From NCBI GenBank assembly GCA_023336815.1, contig JAMBLJ010000065.1, positions 1 through 52,455 on the forward strand: 52,455 nucleotides of DNA. The letters run 5' to 3'. A program made the position numbers and the translations under genes. Of this stretch, positions 48,824 through 52,455 are shown piece after piece. Source of the DNA: Actinomycetes bacterium. Its GTDB lineage: Bacteria > Actinomycetota > Acidimicrobiia > Spongiisociales > UBA5794. Within the stretch, counting starts at the first letter, position 1. Each line of letters begins with the position of its first letter. The notes below the pieces were generated by a model that ran no database searches, had not been told where the DNA came from, and saw nothing but the letters and a program-made list of their open reading frames with translations.

Positions 48824-49000
48824 GAGACGTTTACCGTTTACCGTTTACCGTTTACCGAGCCGTATCAGAAGCCGATGTTTTGCGGATCCGGACCGTCGAA
48901 CGACGCCGTCGAAGGTCAATCGACGCACCGCTGAACCTCAGATATGCGGCGCTGGCCACCTACACCCTTCTTGCGGTAAACGGTGAACGGTAAACGTCTC
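48824..49000. repeat. Heptad-period inverted repeat element (TTTACCG family), locus G
   Basis: GAGACG + TTTACCG x4 (48824-48857); opposite arm CGGTAAACGGTGAACGGTAAACGTCTC (48974-49000); 27-nt arms with one mismatch. Confidence 0.95.
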
Positions 49001-49007
49001 CGCCGAC

Positions 49008-49667
49008 TCAGCCTTGAGCTGTCGGCTTCCAGAGGGACTCGTCTACTGACCAGCCGGGTGATGTTCCCCATCGCTCTTCGTAGACGACATTCTGGACAGG
49101 TGCCCGTTTCGCAAGACCCCACTTCCCGAGCGGGTACCCGCATGTGATCGCCGCCGCGTTCTGCCAACCTTTGTCAGGGGGGACACCAAGGAGGTCAGCG
49201 ACTTCCTTCTGCTTGAAGATGCCAAGGACGGTCGTCAAGGTGGTTCCTACGTTGTGAGCACGTGCCGCAAGCATCATGCTCCAGACGCCGGGATATATCG
49301 ACGCCCCACTTGGATCATTGCGGAAGAACGGGAAGACAACAAGCGGGACCTTCTCGAAGTTGTCGGCGAGCCATTGCGACGAACTCAATACCCTCTTCGT
49401 CGCCTCATCTCCCCGCTCCTCCGCGGCCTCCTTCTTACCCTTGTAGAACGTCTCGTTCAGTTCCACCCACGCCTCTGCATACAGCTCACCCAGGACACCA
49501 ATGGCCGAACGGTCGGTGACGGTCAACCACCGCCAATTCTGCGAGTTACCGCCAGACGGTGATCTGATCGCCGCATCGAGCATGGAACGCACCACGTCGC
49601 CGGGGATAGGGTCGGAGGACACACGGCGCATGGCGCGTGTCGTGTACAGGGCTTCGAATATTTCCAT
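49008..49667 (-). CDS. Nitroreductase family protein
   Basis: MEIFEALYTTRAMRRVSSDPIP, SPSGGNSQNWRWL, GTTLTTVL, AITCGYPLGKWG. Confidence 0.9.
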   Translation of the reverse strand: MEIFEALYTTRAMRRVSSDPIPGDVVRSMLDAAIRSPSGGNSQNWRWLTVTDRSAIGVLGELYAEAWVELNETFYKGKKEAAEERGDEATKRVLSSSQWLADNFEKVPLVVFPFFRNDPSGASIYPGVWSMMLAARAHNVGTTLTTVLGIFKQKEVADLLGVPPDKGWQNAAAITCGYPLGKWGLAKRAPVQNVVYEERWGTSPGWSVDESLWKPTAQG

Positions 49668-49685
49668 GAGGTGACGTTAGACCGG

Positions 49686-50096
49686 TCAGGCAGTCAGTGA
49701 GGCCACAACGGCGATGGCAACGAGATTGAACGCAGTCCAGGTCACACAAACGACGACGTACCGACGTATGAACACAAGCCAGTCGCCTGACCCCCGCGCG
49801 AGAGCTACGCCGAGGATGTACCAGATTGGGAAGCTGGTCACGATCCCGAATACCAGAACGGTGAACCTGGTCACATCGATGAAACTGAACGAGAGAACCC
49901 AGGCGGTTGGTGCAGCGATGAGGAACAGGACGGACGCCGCGAGTGTCGCAGCGAACTCGCCCATGTCTCCCGCTCTCCGGAACCCAACCGATAGAGAGAT
50001 CGCCGTGAGGAGAACCGGATAGGAGATACCAATGAACCCACCGATCAGCGGTGAGATGCCATGCCTCCTGGGAGCGAATGAAACGTCCTTCTTCAC
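49686..50096 (-). CDS. Hypothetical membrane protein
   Basis: Four predicted hydrophobic segments; no recognised family. Confidence 0.55.
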   Translation of the reverse strand: MKKDVSFAPRRHGISPLIGGFIGISYPVLLTAISLSVGFRRAGDMGEFAATLAASVLFLIAAPTAWVLSFSFIDVTRFTVLVFGIVTSFPIWYILGVALARGSGDWLVFIRRYVVVCVTWTAFNLVAIAVVASLTA

Positions 50097-50164
50097 GGGG
50101 ATGCAGCGTACCCTGCTGGATGACCATCGCGCTGATGCGGCTACGATTCTGTTCCGGAGGTCAT

Positions 50165-50383
50165 ATGCCAGATCGACTCGACACGAGCGCTCTCAAGATC
50201 ATCGAGATCATGGGTGTCTCTACGAAGAACTATGAGGACGCCCTCGAACACGCCGTCGCAAAGGCGTCAGAAAGCATCAAAGGCATCACGAAAGTCGAGT
50301 TGATCGACCAAACGGCCTCCGTGCGCGATGGGAAGATCGTGCGCTACGAGGTGAGAGTAAAGCTCTGGTTCGTCGTCCACTGA
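50165..50383 (+). CDS. Dodecin family protein
   Basis: KIIEIMGVSTKNYEDALEHAVAKASESIKGITKVELIDQTASVRDGKIVRYEVRVKLWFVV. Confidence 0.95.
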   Translation: MPDRLDTSALKIIEIMGVSTKNYEDALEHAVAKASESIKGITKVELIDQTASVRDGKIVRYEVRVKLWFVVH

Positions 50384-50423
50384 ACATCTAGCCACTCGCG
50401 GTGTACCTCGTTTCCCGTGCTCA

Positions 50424-50443
50424 CACGGTGGACCGGCACCGTG
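50424..50443 (+). terminator. Hairpin after dodecin gene
   Basis: CACGGTG-GACCGG-CACCGTG. Confidence 0.45.
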
Positions 50444-50501
50444 GGATAACACATCGTCACACCGCGCTATCCGGACAGCCACACTACGCTGCTGGTTCCG
50501 C

Positions 50502-51596
50502 ATGAAAAATCTGATCACGTATCGTGCTCTCCTTCCGTTGCTCCTCCTCGGGCTCCTCGCCGTGGCGCCTATTCCCGCGTCCGCACAAACGTCAGGTGAT
50601 GTGTCGAGAGCCAAAGAGGCAGAAGAGCAGGCGTACCTGGAACTGCTTGCGGCAGATGCGAAACTGATAGAGGGCCTCGAGGAACTCGAACGGATCCAGG
50701 GCAAGATCTACAACCTGAACTGGCGTATGGATCGGTTGGAGGAAGCCCTCACCGAATATGGCGACAACGTCGACTCGCTCAATGAGCGTGCCCGATTGCT
50801 CGTCTTTGAGGCGTACACGGCCGGTGGACGCAATCTGGTCACAACTGCGTTCAGCGCAAACAACATCCAGGACCTCATCACCAGTCAGGCACTCTTCGAT
50901 GAAGCATCGACACGAAACTCCAGCCAGCTCGACCAGCTAGCTGCGGTGAACAGACAGATGGACCGTTTGACTGAGGAACTCACGGAGAAGGAAGCAGAGG
51001 TCCAGGTGCTCAAGGTCCAGCAGGACGCGGTGAACGCACAGCTCGTCGATGACCGCGAACATGCGGACGAGCTTCACGCCAGGGCACAGAAGAATTATTC
51101 AGCGGCATTTGCACGTTACGAGGCGGAGAAGCGGAGACTGGCAGCCGTTGCTGCAGCGAAGGCTGCAGCACGCACGGGTGGCGCAGCAGGTGTTCCCGCT
51201 GCCACCAATGGAGTCAACTGTCCGATCGCTGGAAGCAACTACTTCATCGATACCTGGGGATATCCGCGGTCTGGCGGACGAACACACAAGGGCACAGACA
51301 TGATCGCAGCCCGCGGAACGAAACTCGTTGCAATGCGCTCCGGAACGGTTCGACTGAACTCACATCCACTCGGCGGCCGGCAGGTGTACGTTTTCGGCGA
51401 TGACGGCATCACCTACTACTACGCACACCTCTCGAGTTACCCGTCCGGTCTGTCGACCGGAAGCCGCGTGGGTCAGGGTGACGTCGTAGGTTTCGTGGGA
51501 AGCTCAGGAAACGCAACCACGAATGTGCTCCACCTCGGCATGATCGTCGGCGGAAGGTACGTCAACCCGTACCCGACCGTCCGCCGAGCCTGCTGA
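50502..51596 (+). CDS. Secreted coiled-coil M23-family (LytM/EnvC-like) peptidase
   Basis: Signal peptide, long coiled coil, GGRTHKGTDMIAARGTKLVAMRSGTV...YYYAHLSSYPSGLSTGSRVGQGDVVGFVGSSGNATTNVLHLGM. Confidence 0.92.
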   Translation: MKNLITYRALLPLLLLGLLAVAPIPASAQTSGDVSRAKEAEEQAYLELLAADAKLIEGLEELERIQGKIYNLNWRMDRLEEALTEYGDNVDSLNERARLLVFEAYTAGGRNLVTTAFSANNIQDLITSQALFDEASTRNSSQLDQLAAVNRQMDRLTEELTEKEAEVQVLKVQQDAVNAQLVDDREHADELHARAQKNYSAAFARYEAEKRRLAAVAAAKAAARTGGAAGVPAATNGVNCPIAGSNYFIDTWGYPRSGGRTHKGTDMIAARGTKLVAMRSGTVRLNSHPLGGRQVYVFGDDGITYYYAHLSSYPSGLSTGSRVGQGDVVGFVGSSGNATTNVLHLGMIVGGRYVNPYPTVRRAC

Positions 51597-51622
51597 CCGA
51601 GCACCAGCGAACGTTCGGCGAA

Positions 51623-52177
51623 TCACTCGTCTTCGTCGTTGACAATCTCAACATCGAGTTCCTCGACAACAACATCGTCGATGTTGCCATCACCAGTTGT
51701 GTCGAGGCCGTAGAGACGTACGCCGCTCGCTTCCACGTCGGAGAGTGTCCCATCCTCGCCTGGCTCGATTCCTGAAGCCGTGATGACCTCGGTTCGGGTT
51801 ACATCAGGCTCTCCGTCACCATCGATGTCATAGGCGACGGTGCGGACTTCGGTGATCTCGACACTGTCGATCGTGCCATCACCTGTGAGGTCCATCTCGG
51901 TTTCCGATGTCTCGACTGTGGTTATGACGTCGATGACGCCGTCTCCATCGACGTCGACAACAGTCTCCTCGATCCTCACAGTTTCGATGATGTCGGCAAC
52001 TCCGTCTCCATCGATGTCAAGTTCTCTGACCTCCGTGTAGACCGTCCGTGCGCCGTCTGGCTCGCCGTCTCCGGTGATATCGATCTCGCTGTACGTGGTC
52101 TCGATCACGGCATCATCAGCCGCGTCAGGTGAGGCCAGATCGCCGTTCGCGCCAGTATCGACATCGTCAGTGTTCAC
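51623..52177 (-). CDS. Acidic Ca-binding-loop repeat protein (DxDGDGxxD x6), no signal peptide apparent
   Basis: DITGDGEPD, DIDGDGVAD, DVDGDGVID, DLTGDGTID, DIDGDGEPD at exact 21-residue spacing, plus DTTGDGNID. Confidence 0.8.
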   Translation of the reverse strand: MNTDDVDTGANGDLASPDAADDAVIETTYSEIDITGDGEPDGARTVYTEVRELDIDGDGVADIIETVRIEETVVDVDGDGVIDVITTVETSETEMDLTGDGTIDSVEITEVRTVAYDIDGDGEPDVTRTEVITASGIEPGEDGTLSDVEASGVRLYGLDTTGDGNIDDVVVEELDVEIVNDEDE

Positions 52178-52267
52178 AGATCATCCTTCGTAGAGTGGTT
52201 TCATCGTAGCGACCAGCCGGCACTGGGTCTTCTGCGAGTAGCCAGGATAAAAGCCAGCGGTCGCGCT

Positions 52268-52455
52268 CTACATCGCAACGGCTGGTGTGTCGGCTCGGGC
52301 GACGACACGCAGGCTCTCGACGCTGACGACCATCACGACGGCGAGTAGGAAGAGCACGGGTGCAATGGTCAGTGGTCCGGAGGTGTTCACAAGAAGACCG
52401 ATCAGCGCGGGTATCACGGCTATCGCCACCATCGCTGCCGACAACTGATACCCGA
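52268..52455 (-). CDS. C-terminal fragment of a membrane transporter (MFS-like), partial at right edge
   Basis: Manual translation: GYQLSAAMVAIAVIPALIGLLVNTSGPLTIAPVLFLLAVVMVVSVESLRVVARADTPAVAM*. Confidence 0.55.
   Translation of the reverse strand, partial: GYQLSAAMVAIAVIPALIGLLVNTSGPLTIAPVLFLLAVVMVVSVESLRVVARADTPAVAM

Noticed and set aside
1-52455. Mobile element, prophage, BGC or defence island
   Set aside because: No integrase, transposase, phage structural, NRPS/PKS, RM, TA, Abi or RT gene recognised in any ORF.

Overview
The window is a high-GC chromosomal segment from an actinobacterium. I infer this from a WhiB protein, a mycothiol-dependent-MPI-like protein, a GlnR-like regulator with a matching operator, and an AccE-like peptide. 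About 50 CDS are supported. They are mostly core metabolism: a pterin/folate cluster (SDR-folB-folKE fusion-moaA), divergent GSII / GSI-glnR-like, selA-selB, lysC-asd, mce/thiolase/glpX, recR-ybaB divergent from dnaX, phnDCEE-dgt, one tRNA-Pro(CGG), and partial genes at both edges. I saw no transposase, prophage, CRISPR array or recognisable defence island. The most unexplained signal is intergenic. Seven separate loci carry degenerate tandem repeats with a strict 7-nt period, usually arranged as facing inverted arms. Unrelated heptads are used at different loci: CAGANNN at five, TACGTCA at one, TTTACCG at one. All lie at convergent or divergent gene boundaries, and some run into stop codons and encode protein C-termini. 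Other points of interest are an 11-bp-phased GlnR-type operator between two glutamine synthetase genes, a degenerate-receiver GlnR-like regulator coupled to GSI, a bacterial homolog of the queuosine-tRNA mannosyltransferase family, a FolK-FolE fusion, a 21-residue Ca-loop repeat protein with no signal peptide, and an NfeD homolog that appears to lack the catalytic Ser. All coordinates and motifs were read by eye. No database search was run.
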